Assembly: GCF_001426225.1 (NCBI RefSeq)
Contig: NZ_LMRT01000001.1
Span: 661,090 to 725,089, forward strand
DNA: 64,000 nt
DNA from: Allobosea sp. Leaf344
Lineage (GTDB): Bacteria > Pseudomonadota > Alphaproteobacteria > Rhizobiales > Beijerinckiaceae
Reading direction: 5' to 3'
The notes beneath the pieces were generated by a model that was not told the origin of the DNA, ran no database searches, and was given only the letters and a program-made list of their open reading frames with translations. The translations under genes and the position numbers were made by a program. Each line of letters begins with the position of its first letter. Position 1 is the stretch's first letter. Positions 26,800-37,153 of the stretch are shown one piece after another.

Positions 26800-28383
26800 A
26801 TGAAGTTCGAATTCCCCTATCCGTCGGTCCGGGTCCCGGTCTTCGGCGATGCCTGCGTGGCCACGACCCAGCCGCTGGCCGCCCAGGCCGGCCTCGCCAT
26901 GCTGGCGCGCGGCGGCAATGCCGTGGACGCCGCCATCGCCACGGCGATCGCGCTGACCGTGGTCGAGCCGACGATGAACGGGATCGGCGGCGATTCCTTC
27001 GCCATCATCTGGGACGGCGAGACGCTGCAGGGTACCAACGCCTCGGGCGCCGCGCCGGCCGGGCTCGACCCCACCCCGCTCCATGCCTTGCCCTCCATGC
27101 CGCTGACCGGCTGGGCGCCGGTGACCGTGCCCGGCGCCGTGTCGAACTGGGTGGCGCTGTCGCAGCGCTATGGCAAGCTGCCCTTCGCCGATCTGTTCGA
27201 GCCCGCGATCCGGTATGCGCATGACGGTTTCCTCGTCCCCTATGTCATCGCACGCTCCTGGGCGCTGCAGGCCGGATGGTTCGGCGACATCCCCGGCTTC
27301 GCCGAGGCGTTCCTGCCGAATGGCCGCGCCCCCCGGGCCGGCGAACGCTTCCGCAATCCCAACGCCGCCGCGACCCTGACCAAGATCGCCGAGAGCCAGG
27401 GCGAGAGCTTCTACCGCGGCGAACTCGCCGAGGCGATCGAGCGCTATGCCCGCGACAATGGCGCGGCCCTGCGCGCCTCCGATCTCGCCGCCCACCGGCA
27501 TGAATGGGTGACGCCGCTACAGCAGCGCTACCGCGACAGCCTCGTCCACGAGATCCCTCCCAATGGCCAGGGCATCGCCGCGCTGATCGCGCTCGGCATT
27601 CTCGACAGGCTGCCGCTGAAGGATCTGCCCCTCGACGATCCCGAGGCCATGCATTTCGCCGTGGAAGCGACGCGTCTCGGCCTTTCCGACCTCCATGCCC
27701 ATGTCACCGATCCGCGCCAGATGCGGATCACGGCGGAGGAGCTGCTGGCACCGGAGCGCCTCGCCAGTCTCGCCTCGGGCATCGATCCCGCCCGCAGCTC
27801 GGGGCTCGCGCCCAAGCCGTCCCGCGCCCAGGGCACGGTCTATCTCTGCACGGCCGATCGCAGCGGCATGATGGTCTCGCTGATCCAGTCGAATTATCGC
27901 GGCTTCGGCTCCGGGCTCGTGGTGCCGGGCACGGGCATCGCTCTGCATAATCGCGGTGCCTGTTTCTCGACCGACCCCGATCATCCCAACGCCATCGCGC
28001 CCGGCAAGAAGCCGATGAACACGATCATCCCGGGCTTCCTCTCCGATGCCGACGGCACGCCGCGCGCCGCCTTCGGCGTGATGGGCGGCGCCGTGCAGGC
28101 GCAGGCGCATGTGCAGGTGGTGAGCCGGCTGGTCGACCAGGATCTGCAGCCCCAGGCGGCGCTCGATGCGCCGCGCTGGCGCCTGGCCGATGACGGCACG
28201 CTGCTGGTCGAGGAAGCGATGCCGCGCAGCTGGGTCGAGGCGCTTCAGGCCCGCGGCCATGTCGTCAAGCCGATCCCGCAATGGAGCAATGATTCCGGGG
28301 CCGGCCAGCTGATCATGCGCTATGGCGACGGCTATATGGCCGCCAGCGAAAGCCGCCGCGACGGCTATGTCGCGGTGCTCTGA
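26800..28383 (+). CDS. Gamma-glutamyltransferase family protein, YwrD-like (GGT 2)
   Basis: 527 residues; start at 26800, since the upstream frame to 26695 has no homology. It has GGT landmarks: MLARGGNAVDAAIATAIAL, EPTMNGIGGDSFAI, VPGAVSNWV. The nucleophile region reads QGTVYLCTAD: Thr346 is present, but the usual second Thr and His of the TTH motif are replaced by Val-Tyr. That pattern fits the YwrD-like branch and suggests a different acceptor or substrate from GGT 1. No signal peptide. It stands alone between the CHASE2 gene and a convergent P450. Confidence 0.88.
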   Translation: MKFEFPYPSVRVPVFGDACVATTQPLAAQAGLAMLARGGNAVDAAIATAIALTVVEPTMNGIGGDSFAIIWDGETLQGTNASGAAPAGLDPTPLHALPSMPLTGWAPVTVPGAVSNWVALSQRYGKLPFADLFEPAIRYAHDGFLVPYVIARSWALQAGWFGDIPGFAEAFLPNGRAPRAGERFRNPNAAATLTKIAESQGESFYRGELAEAIERYARDNGAALRASDLAAHRHEWVTPLQQRYRDSLVHEIPPNGQGIAALIALGILDRLPLKDLPLDDPEAMHFAVEATRLGLSDLHAHVTDPRQMRITAEELLAPERLASLASGIDPARSSGLAPKPSRAQGTVYLCTADRSGMMVSLIQSNYRGFGSGLVVPGTGIALHNRGACFSTDPDHPNAIAPGKKPMNTIIPGFLSDADGTPRAAFGVMGGAVQAQAHVQVVSRLVDQDLQPQAALDAPRWRLADDGTLLVEEAMPRSWVEALQARGHVVKPIPQWSNDSGAGQLIMRYGDGYMAASESRRDGYVAVL

Positions 28384-28400
28384 CCGGTCGATCCGCGAAG

Positions 28401-28430
28401 GCCGGCGCGCGCAGCCCCTGCGGCGCCGGC
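28401..28430. terminator. Bidirectional hairpin between GGT 2 and P450 genes
   Basis: 8-bp arms GCCGGCGC / GCGCCGGC, a bulged G, then a further 5-bp stem CGCAG/CTGCG around CCC. It lies between two convergent genes, as a shared terminator would. Confidence 0.6.
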
Positions 28431-28450
28431 AGCCGTCCTGACGCCCTTGC

Positions 28451-29869
28451 TCACCGGCGTGGCGTCACCTTCATCGGCATGCCGCCATCGGGACGCAGGG
28501 TGATCTGATGGATCGGCCGCGGCGGCCGGTCCCCGGCATGATCGAAGCGCAGCGCGCGGACCATCAGGGACAGCGCCAGCACCGCCTCGACCATCGCGAA
28601 TTGCTGGCCGATGCAGATGCGCGGCCCGGCGCCGAAGGGCAGATAGGCATAGCGGTCGATCCTCTCGCGCGCGCCGGGCAGGAAGCGCTCCGGGCGGAAG
28701 CTCGCCGGCTCCTCCCACAGCGTCTCGTGCCGGTGCAGCACATAGGGGGCGACGATGACCAGGGCGCCCTTGGGGATCGCCACGCCGCCCACCTCGTCAT
28801 CGGCGATGGCGGCGCGCGAGAGCGACGGCACCGGCGGATAGAGCCGCATCGCCTCCTCGATCACCGCGCGGGTCATCGCCAGCCCCTCGCCGCCGAGCGC
28901 GGCCGCGGCGGGATCGCCCGCCACCGCATCGGCCTCGGCCTCGACCTGCTCGCGGATCTCCGGCGCGAGCGACAGCAGATACAGCGTCCAGGTCAGCGCA
29001 TTCGCCGTCGTCTCGTGGCCGGCGCCGATGAAGGTTACGATGTTGGCGCCGATCTCGGCATCGCTCAGCCCCTGGCCGGTCTCCGGATCGCGGGCGTCGA
29101 GCAGCGCCGAGAGCAGGTCCGGCGGCTCGTCGCCCTCGATCGGCGCACCCGCCCGGCGCAGCGCCTGGCGATCGGCGATGATGCTCTCGACGCGGTTCTC
29201 GAAGAAGGCGACGGCGGGTCGCGAGCGGATCCTGCCGATGCGCGGCAGCCAGGACGGCGCGCCCAGCACATCCAGCGGATCGATCCGTCCCTGCGTCTCG
29301 AAATAGCGGGTCAGCGCCTCGCCGAAGGCCGCGGCGCCGCCGGCGATGCTGTTGGAGAACAGGGTTTCCGCGAGCACGTCATAGGTCAGCCGCGTCATGT
29401 CCTGGCTGATGTCGACGATCCGGCCCCTGCGCCGCCCGGCCATGCGCGCGACCTGCGCCTCGATCGGCGGGAGCATCTTGCGGGCCAGCGCGGCGACGCG
29501 CCGCGGCGTGAACAGCGGCGCCAGAGTCCGCCTCGCCCGTTTCCAGGCCTCGCCCTCGACCGTCAGCAGGCCCTCGCCAAGGCCCGGAGCGAGAATCGCG
29601 CGCTGCAGATCGTCCTTGCGGTAATTGGCGACGTTCTCGACCAGCACATGGCGGATCGCGGCGGGGTCCGACAGCACCACGCCATAGCCGAGCAGGCTCT
29701 TGCCGGCGACGATCCGGTCCTGGAAATGCTGCCGCCGCCAGATGGTGAGCGGGTTGCGCCGGAGCCGCAGCAGGAGTTCGAGCCGGCCGAATTCATGATC
29801 CGCCGGCACCGGCACGGGCGGCTGCACCGTCCTGCGCATCAGGTCCTGCCTCATCACCAGCGTCGACAT
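28451..29869 (-). CDS. Cytochrome P450
   Basis: 472 residues, soluble class. I-helix FIGAGHETTANAL (oxygen-activating Thr), K-helix EEAMR (ExxR), PERF, and heme-binding FGAGPRICIGQQFA with ligand Cys419. Sequence style (long F-G region, PERFLPG, PFGAGPRICIG) resembles CYP4/CYP102-like fatty-acid hydroxylase relatives, but the substrate is open. Start at 29869 follows AAGGAG; an in-frame ATG at 29995 would overlap the SDR gene. It follows the FAD oxidoreductase-DCC-SDR genes on the same strand by 82 bp. No ferredoxin is encoded nearby. Confidence 0.94.
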   Translation of the reverse strand: MSTLVMRQDLMRRTVQPPVPVPADHEFGRLELLLRLRRNPLTIWRRQHFQDRIVAGKSLLGYGVVLSDPAAIRHVLVENVANYRKDDLQRAILAPGLGEGLLTVEGEAWKRARRTLAPLFTPRRVAALARKMLPPIEAQVARMAGRRRGRIVDISQDMTRLTYDVLAETLFSNSIAGGAAAFGEALTRYFETQGRIDPLDVLGAPSWLPRIGRIRSRPAVAFFENRVESIIADRQALRRAGAPIEGDEPPDLLSALLDARDPETGQGLSDAEIGANIVTFIGAGHETTANALTWTLYLLSLAPEIREQVEAEADAVAGDPAAAALGGEGLAMTRAVIEEAMRLYPPVPSLSRAAIADDEVGGVAIPKGALVIVAPYVLHRHETLWEEPASFRPERFLPGARERIDRYAYLPFGAGPRICIGQQFAMVEAVLALSLMVRALRFDHAGDRPPRPIHQITLRPDGGMPMKVTPRR

Positions 29870-29951
29870 GCGGCCCGTCTCCTTGCCCTGATCCTCCCCC
29901 CGGAGCCGCGATCTTCGGCCGCGAATGGGCCGCGACTGAGGCGGGATCGCG

Positions 29952-30641
29952 TCACCAGGGGATGGGCACGCCATGCTGGTCGAAGAAGCCGCCACTGTCG
30001 ACGGGATCGAGCCCCTCCAGCACAGCGAGGATGCGGGCGGCCGCCTGGTCCGGTGTCTGCACCGAAAGCCCCGCCCGCGCGAAGGGCGAGGACAGTCCCG
30101 TCTCGACGGTGCCCGGATGCAACGCGACGCAGATCGCCTGCGGATGGCTGCGCTTCAGCTCGACCGCGGCGGTGCGCATCAGCTGGTTGAGGGCGGCCTT
30201 CGAGGCGCGGTAGCCGTACCAGCCGCCGAGCCGGTTGTCGCCGATGCTGCCGACCCGGGCGGAAAGCGTGGCGAAGATCGCCCGCCCCTCGCGCGGCAGG
30301 CGCGGCAGCACATGCTTCATCAGCAGGGCCGGGCCGATGGCGTTCAGTGCGAAGGCCCGCGCGAGTTTGTCGGCATCGAGCTCGCGCCAGCTCTTTTCGG
30401 GACGCTGCCCCGCATCGTGCAGAAAGCCGGTCGCGTCGATGACGAGACGCAGCGGACCGAGCGAAGCGGCCTGCTGCGCCGCGGCCGCCAGGCTCGCCTC
30501 GTCCAGCAGATCGATCGGCGGAGCGCTGCTGCGGCTGAAGCCGGCTACGGCGCGGCCATCCACCTGCAGCCGTGCCAGCAAAGCGCGGCCGATGCCGCCG
30601 CCGGCGCCGAAGACCACGGCGAGCCCGGACTCGCTGCTCAT
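29952..30641 (-). CDS. Short-chain dehydrogenase/reductase (CsgA/C-factor-like)
   Basis: 229 residues. Rossmann motif GAGGGIG (12-18), NAIGP (100-104; the usual NAG/NAxGP region), and active-site Tyr144-x3-Lys148 (YRASK). The C-terminal segment HPGTVETGLSSPFA is typical of C-factor-like SDRs. Start at 30641 overlaps the DCC gene stop by 4 bp, indicating translational coupling. NAD(P)-dependent oxidoreduction of an unknown carbonyl or alcohol. Confidence 0.9.
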   Translation of the reverse strand: MSSESGLAVVFGAGGGIGRALLARLQVDGRAVAGFSRSSAPPIDLLDEASLAAAAQQAASLGPLRLVIDATGFLHDAGQRPEKSWRELDADKLARAFALNAIGPALLMKHVLPRLPREGRAIFATLSARVGSIGDNRLGGWYGYRASKAALNQLMRTAAVELKRSHPQAICVALHPGTVETGLSSPFARAGLSVQTPDQAAARILAVLEGLDPVDSGGFFDQHGVPIPW

Positions 30642-31033
30642 CGCCGGGCGGTTCTGGCGGCGAAGAACCGCGCCGCGAGCCGCGCCAGCAGCGGCCGCAC
30701 CGGCAGGAGCAGGCGATAGCCGCCCTCCAGCAGCCACATCGCCCCCGGCAGGCGTGCGAGCCGCGCCGCCCAGCGCCAGCGCGGCAGGCTCTGCCAGATC
30801 AGCACGAAGGCGGCGGCGCCGGAGACGAGCCGGCCCTGTGGATCACGGACGTGAAACCGAGCCATCGCGGCGCTGCGCGCGAGATCAGGCCCCGGCCTCG
30901 CATCCTCCGGCGAGATATCGGTGAAGCACAGGCCCTCCGCCCCCTGCTGGCGGCCGTAATGATCGATCTCCGCCCGGCAGAGCGGGCAGGACCCGTCATA
31001 ATAAACCGTCAGCCGCGTCGTCTCACCGGACAT
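30638..31033 (-). CDS. DCC-family (DUF393) thiol-disulfide oxidoreductase-like protein
   Basis: 131 residues. The N-terminal VYYDGSCPLC matches the DxxCPxC signature that names the DCC family; the two cysteines sit in a thioredoxin-like position. A hydrophobic/basic C-terminal half follows. Start at 31033 lies within the 3' end of the FAD oxidoreductase gene (11-bp overlap), and its own end overlaps the SDR gene by 4 bp. Function in this family is not established. Confidence 0.88.
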   Translation of the reverse strand: MSGETTRLTVYYDGSCPLCRAEIDHYGRQQGAEGLCFTDISPEDARPGPDLARSAAMARFHVRDPQGRLVSGAAAFVLIWQSLPRWRWAARLARLPGAMWLLEGGYRLLLPVRPLLARLAARFFAARTARR

Positions 31034-31982
31034 CGGCCTGCCTCCGCGCGGCGAGCCAGGCGGCGCCGATCGCGTCGCCACTGTCGAAGGCGGCCTCGAC
31101 CCGCGGGCCGATGCACCAATCCCCGCAGGCGCCGATGCCGGCCGCGGCATCGAAATAGAAGGCCTCCCCCGCCGGCTGCTCCACCAGCGCGTAGCGCCAG
31201 CGATGGGCGGCGCAATACTCCGGCGACGCCGTCACCCCTGTGATGGCGCCGAACAAGGCGAGCAGTTCGGGCGCGACCGCTTCGGCCTCGCGCTCCAGAT
31301 GATGCCGCGACCAGGCCGGCGAGGAATGGACCACAACCGTCTGCATCGCGCCGTCACGACCGGGCTTGCCGGAATTGCGCGCGATCCAGGAGATCGCCTC
31401 GCCCGGCGGGCGCAGACCGTCGAATGGCAGCGCGATATCGGCCGGGAAGGCCAGCATCAGCGCCCAGCAGGGGGCGTAGCGCACGGCCTCGAGAGCCGGG
31501 AAGACGAGACCGGCCGAAGCCAGGAACGGCCCCGCCTGCGGCGCCGGAACGGCGAGGATCACCGCCTCATAGCGGCCATTGCCGGGGGTAGCGCAGGGTC
31601 CCTGCGCCGTCAGCACGCTCCAGCCGGTCTCTGTCCGGGCCAGTCCGGTCACCTGCGCGCCGGTGACGATCTCGGCCTCGCCGGCCATGGCGCGGGCCGG
31701 CGCCGTCATCCCCGGCGTGCCGACATATTGGCCCGGCTGCCATTGCGCCGCCCGGCCTTCCTGCTCCCAGCGCTCGACTAAATCGCGGAAGCGCTCGCCG
31801 CGCGCCGTGAAATATTGTGCGCCATGGTCGAACTGCAGCGCGCCGACCCGCCGTGTCGCCATGCGGCCGCCGAGGCCGCGGCTCTTGTCGAAGAGCGTGA
31901 CGGCATGCCCCTCCGCCCCGATGCGCCGGGCCGCCGCGAGGCCGGCCATGCCGGCGCCGATGATGGCGATCTGTCCTGTCAT
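31023..31982 (-). CDS. FAD-dependent amine-oxidase-fold oxidoreductase (renalase-like)
   Basis: 319 residues. N-terminal dinucleotide-binding IAIIGAGMAGLAAARRI with FDKSRGLGGRMATRR and FDHGAQYFTAR, the renalase-like NAD(P)/FAD oxidoreductase signature, and a C-terminal GDWCIGPRVEAAFDSG FAD contact region. Bacterial renalase-like enzymes oxidise isomeric dihydro-NAD(P) forms, so nucleotide repair is one plausible role. First gene of a tightly overlapping three-gene set (with DCC and SDR), divergent from an MFS exporter. Confidence 0.9.
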   Translation of the reverse strand: MTGQIAIIGAGMAGLAAARRIGAEGHAVTLFDKSRGLGGRMATRRVGALQFDHGAQYFTARGERFRDLVERWEQEGRAAQWQPGQYVGTPGMTAPARAMAGEAEIVTGAQVTGLARTETGWSVLTAQGPCATPGNGRYEAVILAVPAPQAGPFLASAGLVFPALEAVRYAPCWALMLAFPADIALPFDGLRPPGEAISWIARNSGKPGRDGAMQTVVVHSSPAWSRHHLEREAEAVAPELLALFGAITGVTASPEYCAAHRWRYALVEQPAGEAFYFDAAAGIGACGDWCIGPRVEAAFDSGDAIGAAWLAARRQADVR

Positions 31983-32153
31983 GTCCGTCCCTTGCCCTGC
32001 TCTACGCGTCTACGCACCGCCGCCCCCGCCGGACCTGCCCCGCAGAGCATGGCATGGCTGCCAGTCCGGAGGATCATGCCGCATCTGCGTACCCGGTTCT
32101 GGCGCATGACGGAGCGCCGCCCTAGGTTCCGCCATTCCTCAAACGCAGGCGCG

Positions 32154-33656
32154 ATGTCACGCATGGATCACCGGGTCGAGACCGCCGCGCCGGCTGCGCC
32201 GCTGAGCGAAGCCGATATCCGCACCATCTTCTACGGGATCATGGTGGCCATGTTCCTGGCCGCGCTGGACCAGACGATCGTCGCCACCGCCATGCCGACC
32301 ATCGGGCGCGAGCTCAACGATGTCGCGCATCTGCCCTGGGTGGTGACGGCCTATCTCCTGGCCGCGACGGCGGTGACGCCGCTCTACGGCAAGCTCGCCG
32401 ATATCCATGGCCGGCGCATCGTGCTCCTCTCCGGCATCGTCCTGTTCGTGCTGGGCTCGGTCGCCTGCGCCTTGGCGCCGACGCTGTGGCTGCTGGTGGT
32501 AGCGCGCTTCGTCCAGGGGCTGGGCGGCGGCGGGCTGATCGCGCTGGCGCAGACGATCATCGCCGACATGGTGCCACCGCGGGAGCGCGGCAAATACCAG
32601 GTCTACATCGCCAGCGTGTTCATGGCCTCCTCGCTGCTCGGCCCGGTGCTGGGCGGCTTCATCGCCGAGAAGCTGCACTGGTCGGTGATCTTCTGGATCA
32701 ATCTGCCGCTCGGCCTCGCGGCCTATCTGATGACCTTCGGAGCCTTGAAGAGGCTGCCCCGGTACGAGCGCCCGCACCGGCTGGATCTGCTCGGCGCGGT
32801 GCTGATCACCAGCGCGACGGTGACGCTGCTGCTGGCCCTGTCCTGGGGCGGCACGCATTACCCCTGGGGCTCTGCGCCGATCCTCGGCCTCGTCGCGCTG
32901 TCGACCTTGCTTTGGCTCGGCTTCGCCTGGCGGCTGCGCAGCGCGCAGGAGCCGCTGATCCCGCTCGATGTCCTGGCCAATCCGGTGGTGCGCTGGGGCA
33001 CGGTCGCCGCCGGCTTCGGGATGGGCACCTTCATCGGGCTGACGATCTATCTGCCGCTCTATTTCGAGACTGTGCTGGGGTTGAGCGCCGCCTCCTCGGG
33101 CCTCGGCCTGCTGCCGCTGACCTGCGGCACGGTGATCGGCGCCACCGCCTCCGGCCGGGCGCTGACCCGGATCAAGCATTACAAGCGCGTGCCGATGGCC
33201 GGGCTGACGGTGGCGATCCTGGGCGTGGCCGGGCTCGCTGTCTTCTCCGGCCGGATGCCGCTCCTGCCCTTCGCCATGCTGCTGACGCTGATCTCGCTGG
33301 GGCTGGGCACGCTGCTGCCGGTAGCGACCGTGGCGATCCAGAATGCGGTGCTGCAGCATCAGCTCGGCACCGCCACCGCGGTCGCCAATTTCTTCCGCCA
33401 GATCGGCGGGGCGCTGATCGTCGCGGTGTTCGGCGCCATCGTGCTCGGCGGCATCGGCGGCGGCGGCGCCGGGCTCTCGCCGGAATCGCTCAGGCTCGGC
33501 ACCGTCGACCGGGAGCTGATGATCCAGCTGTTCCGCTACGTCTTCTGCGCGACCGGAATGGGGTTCGCGGCCGCCCTCTATTGTCTCGGCCGGATGACGG
33601 AGCTGCCCCTGCGCGGGCGTTCGGTGGAGGCCGCGCAGGCGGTATCCGGCGAATAG
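32154..33656 (+). CDS. DHA2-type MFS drug/proton antiporter (EmrB/QacA family)
   Basis: 500 residues, 14 predicted transmembrane helices. Motifs: LDQTIVATAMPTIGREL (helix 1, DHA2 signature), GKLADIHGRRIVLL (motif A), GLGGGGLIALAQTIIADM, and GPVLGGFIAE (motif C of exporters). ATG at 32154 chosen (second Met at 32163); the frame is open to 31815 without homology. Probably exports hydrophobic or toxic compounds. Divergent from the redox operon. Confidence 0.92.
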   Translation: MSRMDHRVETAAPAAPLSEADIRTIFYGIMVAMFLAALDQTIVATAMPTIGRELNDVAHLPWVVTAYLLAATAVTPLYGKLADIHGRRIVLLSGIVLFVLGSVACALAPTLWLLVVARFVQGLGGGGLIALAQTIIADMVPPRERGKYQVYIASVFMASSLLGPVLGGFIAEKLHWSVIFWINLPLGLAAYLMTFGALKRLPRYERPHRLDLLGAVLITSATVTLLLALSWGGTHYPWGSAPILGLVALSTLLWLGFAWRLRSAQEPLIPLDVLANPVVRWGTVAAGFGMGTFIGLTIYLPLYFETVLGLSAASSGLGLLPLTCGTVIGATASGRALTRIKHYKRVPMAGLTVAILGVAGLAVFSGRMPLLPFAMLLTLISLGLGTLLPVATVAIQNAVLQHQLGTATAVANFFRQIGGALIVAVFGAIVLGGIGGGGAGLSPESLRLGTVDRELMIQLFRYVFCATGMGFAAALYCLGRMTELPLRGRSVEAAQAVSGE

Positions 33657-33748
33657 GCGCTTGCGCCGTGTCAAGGCGCGGTTCGTCCCATCGCGGTCAC
33701 AGTGTCGGCGCAGGGTCTGCACCCCGACCGAACCGTGGAGCCATCGCC

Positions 33749-34261
33749 ATGTCCGATCTCGTCGTCATCGTCTATCCGACCGAAGCGCGCGCCGAGGAGA
33801 TGCGCAGCAAGATCATCTCGCTGCAGAAGGAGTACCTGATCGAGATCGGCGACGCGGCGATCGCGGTGATGCAGGATGGCGGCAAGGTGAAGCTGAACCA
33901 GCTCCTCAACACCACCGCGCTCGGCGCCGCCTCGGGCAGCTTCTGGGGCCTGCTGATCGGCGCGATCTTCCTGATGCCGATCTTCGGCGTGGCGATCGGC
34001 GCCGCCTCGGGAGCGCTCGGCGGGGCGCTGACCGATTTCGGCGTGAACGATGCCTTCATGAAGGAGCTGGCGTCGAGCCTGCAGCCCGGCAATGCGGCGC
34101 TGTTCGTGCTGATCAACAAGATGACCGGCGACAAGGTGCTGGAGGCGATGAAGGGCACGGGCGGCGTGGTGCTGAAGACCTCGCTCGACCATAGCCGCGA
34201 ACAGGCGCTGCGCGACGCCATCGCCAATACGGCGAGCGCGCCGCCCGCCGCCGCGGGCTGA
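33749..34261 (+). CDS. DUF1269 membrane protein
   Basis: 170 residues. The N-terminal ferredoxin-like part (DLVVIVYPTEARAEEMRSKI) and the glycine-rich double hydrophobic hairpin (SFWGLLIGAIFLMPIFGVAIG, ASGALGGALTDFGV) define DUF1269. A C-terminal FVLINKMTGDKVLEAM stretch completes the domain. The family has no assigned function. Stand-alone gene, 92 bp after the MFS gene and convergent with dapD. Confidence 0.9.
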   Translation: MSDLVVIVYPTEARAEEMRSKIISLQKEYLIEIGDAAIAVMQDGGKVKLNQLLNTTALGAASGSFWGLLIGAIFLMPIFGVAIGAASGALGGALTDFGVNDAFMKELASSLQPGNAALFVLINKMTGDKVLEAMKGTGGVVLKTSLDHSREQALRDAIANTASAPPAAAG

Positions 34262-34277
34262 ACCGGCCCGGAAAGCC

Positions 34278-34305
34278 GCGGGCGCGCAGGCTCTGTCGCG
34301 CCCGC
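34278..34305. terminator. Hairpin between convergent DUF1269 and dapD genes
   Basis: Perfect 9-bp arms GCGGGCGCG / CGCGCCCGC with a 10-nt loop, in the 54-bp gap between two convergent stops. Likely bidirectional terminator; no T run. Confidence 0.5.
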
Positions 34306-34315
34306 TGCCGGGAGC

Positions 34316-35158
<843 letters not shown>

Positions 35159-35309
35159 CGGCGGGCTCCGGCGCTGGGGAATGGCTGGCGAGCGATGGCG
35201 GATGAGCGCTCCGCCGTCAAGGTTGGCGGCTCTCGCCCCGAGCCTCTTGATCCCGCGGGCGGGCGAGGCAAATTCTATAGCCGATGCCAAAGACATGTAT
35301 GATGCGCCC

Positions 35310-36392
35310 ATGACCCTGCACACGCGCCCCGAATCCCCCGGCGGGCTGGTCGAGACCGACCAGCGCTCGCGCGAGATCTTCCGCCAGATCGTCGACGGCT
35401 ATCTCGCCACGGGCGAGCCGGTCGGCTCCCGCAACATCGCCCGGCTGCTGCCGATGACGCTGTCGCCGGCGACGGTGCGCAATGTGATGACCGATCTCGA
35501 ACTGGCGGGGCTGATCTACGCGCCGCACACCTCGGCCGGGCGGCTGCCGACCGAGCGGGGCCTGCGCTTCTTCGTCGACGCGATGATGGAAGTCGGCAAT
35601 CTGACCAGCGAGGAGCGCGCCAGGATCGAGGCGCAGATCCGGGCCGCCTCCAGCCACCGCACGCTGGATGCGACGCTGACCGAGGCCTCCGCCCTGCTCT
35701 CGGGCCTGTCGCGCGGCGCCGGCGTCGTCGTCACCACCAAGGCCAATGCGCGGCTGAAGCACATCGAATTCGTCCGGCTCGATCCCGCGCGTGCGCTGGT
35801 GGTGCTGGTCGCCGATGACGGCACGGTCGAGAACCGGCTGCTCAGCCTGCCGCCCGGGCTGCCCGCCTCGGCACTGACGGAGGCGGCGAATTTCCTGAAC
35901 GCCCGGATCATGGGCAAGACGCTCGGGGATCTGCGCCAGGAGATCGCGCAGTACCGGGCCGAGATGGAGCGCGAGCTGGACACGCTGACCGCGCGGCTGG
36001 TCGAGAGCGGCATCGCCACCTCCTCGGGGCCGAGCAGCGACCGGCATCTGATCGTGCGAGGGCAGGCCAATCTGCTGGAGGATCTCCGGGCCCAGGAGGA
36101 TCTCGAGCGCATCCGCCTGCTCTTCGGCGATCTGGAGACGCAGACCGACGTGATCGAGCTGCTCACCCGGGCCGAGGCCGGGGATGGCGTGCGCATCTAT
36201 ATCGGCTCCGAGAACAAGCTGTTCTCGATGTCCGGCTCCTCGATGGTGGCGGCTCCGTTCCGCGACGCGGAACAGCGCATCGTCGGCGTGGTCGGCATCA
36301 TCGGCCCGACCCGGCTGAACTATGCGCGCATCGTGCCGATGGTGGATTACACCGCCAAGGTGGTGGGGCGCCTGCTGGATGGCGGGCGGTGA
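35310..36392 (+). CDS. hrcA: Heat-inducible transcription repressor HrcA
   Basis: 360 residues. N-terminal winged helix (about 17-80: [32 protein letters not shown]), then the HrcA signature [21 protein letters not shown], a GAF-like dimerisation domain, and the C-terminal IYIGSEN and [17 protein letters not shown]. HrcA represses groESL and other chaperone operons through CIRCE elements. grpE, a frequent neighbour, is absent; the 3' end instead overlaps an ankyrin gene (GTGA). I saw no CIRCE (TTAGCACTC repeat) in its own upstream region. Confidence 0.97.
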   Translation: MTLHTRPESPGGLVETDQRSREIFRQIVDGYLATGEPVGSRNIARLLPMTLSPATVRNVMTDLELAGLIYAPHTSAGRLPTERGLRFFVDAMMEVGNLTSEERARIEAQIRAASSHRTLDATLTEASALLSGLSRGAGVVVTTKANARLKHIEFVRLDPARALVVLVADDGTVENRLLSLPPGLPASALTEAANFLNARIMGKTLGDLRQEIAQYRAEMERELDTLTARLVESGIATSSGPSSDRHLIVRGQANLLEDLRAQEDLERIRLLFGDLETQTDVIELLTRAEAGDGVRIYIGSENKLFSMSGSSMVAAPFRDAEQRIVGVVGIIGPTRLNYARIVPMVDYTAKVVGRLLDGGR

Positions 36393-37060
36393 AGCCCGGC
36401 GGTCTGGTCCGGGTCGTCGCACTGGGAGTGACCATGAGCTTTACCTCGGCCCAAGCCCAGAGCGACGCCAAGAGCGATGCCCTGCTCGCAGCCGCCGCCG
36501 CGGGGCGGGCCGAGGAGGTGACGCAGCTCGTCCGCTCGGGCGCGCCGCTCGAAGCGAGGGACGCGCAGGGCCGCTCGGCGCTGCTGCGGGCCGTGGCGGA
36601 GAACCATGTCGGCGTCGCGAAAACCCTGCTCGAAGCGGGAGCGAGCCCGAATACCCAGGCCGCCAACCGGGACACGCCCTGGCTGCTCGCCGGGGCGCTG
36701 GGCCGGGCCGAGATCATCGCCGCCATGCTGCCGCACCGGCCCGATCTCTCGATCCGCAACCGCTTCGGCGGCAATGCGCTGATCCCCGCCTGCGAGCGCG
36801 GCCATGTCGAGGCGGTGCAGGTGCTGCTCCGCAGCGGCATCGATCTCGACCACGTCAATGATCTCGGCTGGACCTGCCTGCTCGAGATCGTGATCCTGGG
36901 CGATGGCGGGCCGCGCCACCAGCAGGTCGCCAAGCTCGTTCTCGACGCCGGCGCCGATCCGAACCTCGCCGACCGGAACGGGGTGACGCCGCTGGCTCAT
37001 GCCCGCCAGCGTGGCCAGCAGGCCGTGGCCCGCCTGATCGAGCAGGCCGGCGGCCGCTGA
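36389..37060 (+). CDS. Exported ankyrin-repeat protein
   Basis: 223 residues from a GTG start that overlaps the hrcA stop (GTGA), supported by a signal peptide starting exactly there ([16 protein letters not shown], cleavage near AQA-QS, residues 22-24). The mature part is five to six ankyrin repeats: [61 protein letters not shown], and others. It probably acts in the periplasm as a binding module with an unknown partner. Coupling to hrcA may make its expression follow heat-shock regulation. Confidence 0.9.
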   Translation: MKPGGLVRVVALGVTMSFTSAQAQSDAKSDALLAAAAAGRAEEVTQLVRSGAPLEARDAQGRSALLRAVAENHVGVAKTLLEAGASPNTQAANRDTPWLLAGALGRAEIIAAMLPHRPDLSIRNRFGGNALIPACERGHVEAVQVLLRSGIDLDHVNDLGWTCLLEIVILGDGGPRHQQVAKLVLDAGADPNLADRNGVTPLAHARQRGQQAVARLIEQAGGR

Positions 37061-37153
37061 GGCGCACCGATTTGGCATGGGCGGCGGATCGCGCTACCTG
37101 TGCCGGCCACGCGGCCCGGCCGCTCCTCGAACCGATCGCAGAGGCAAATGCCC

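Noticed and set aside
35159..35309. CIRCE element before hrcA
   Set aside because: No TTAGCACTC-type inverted repeat is present in the 151-bp dapD/hrcA gap.
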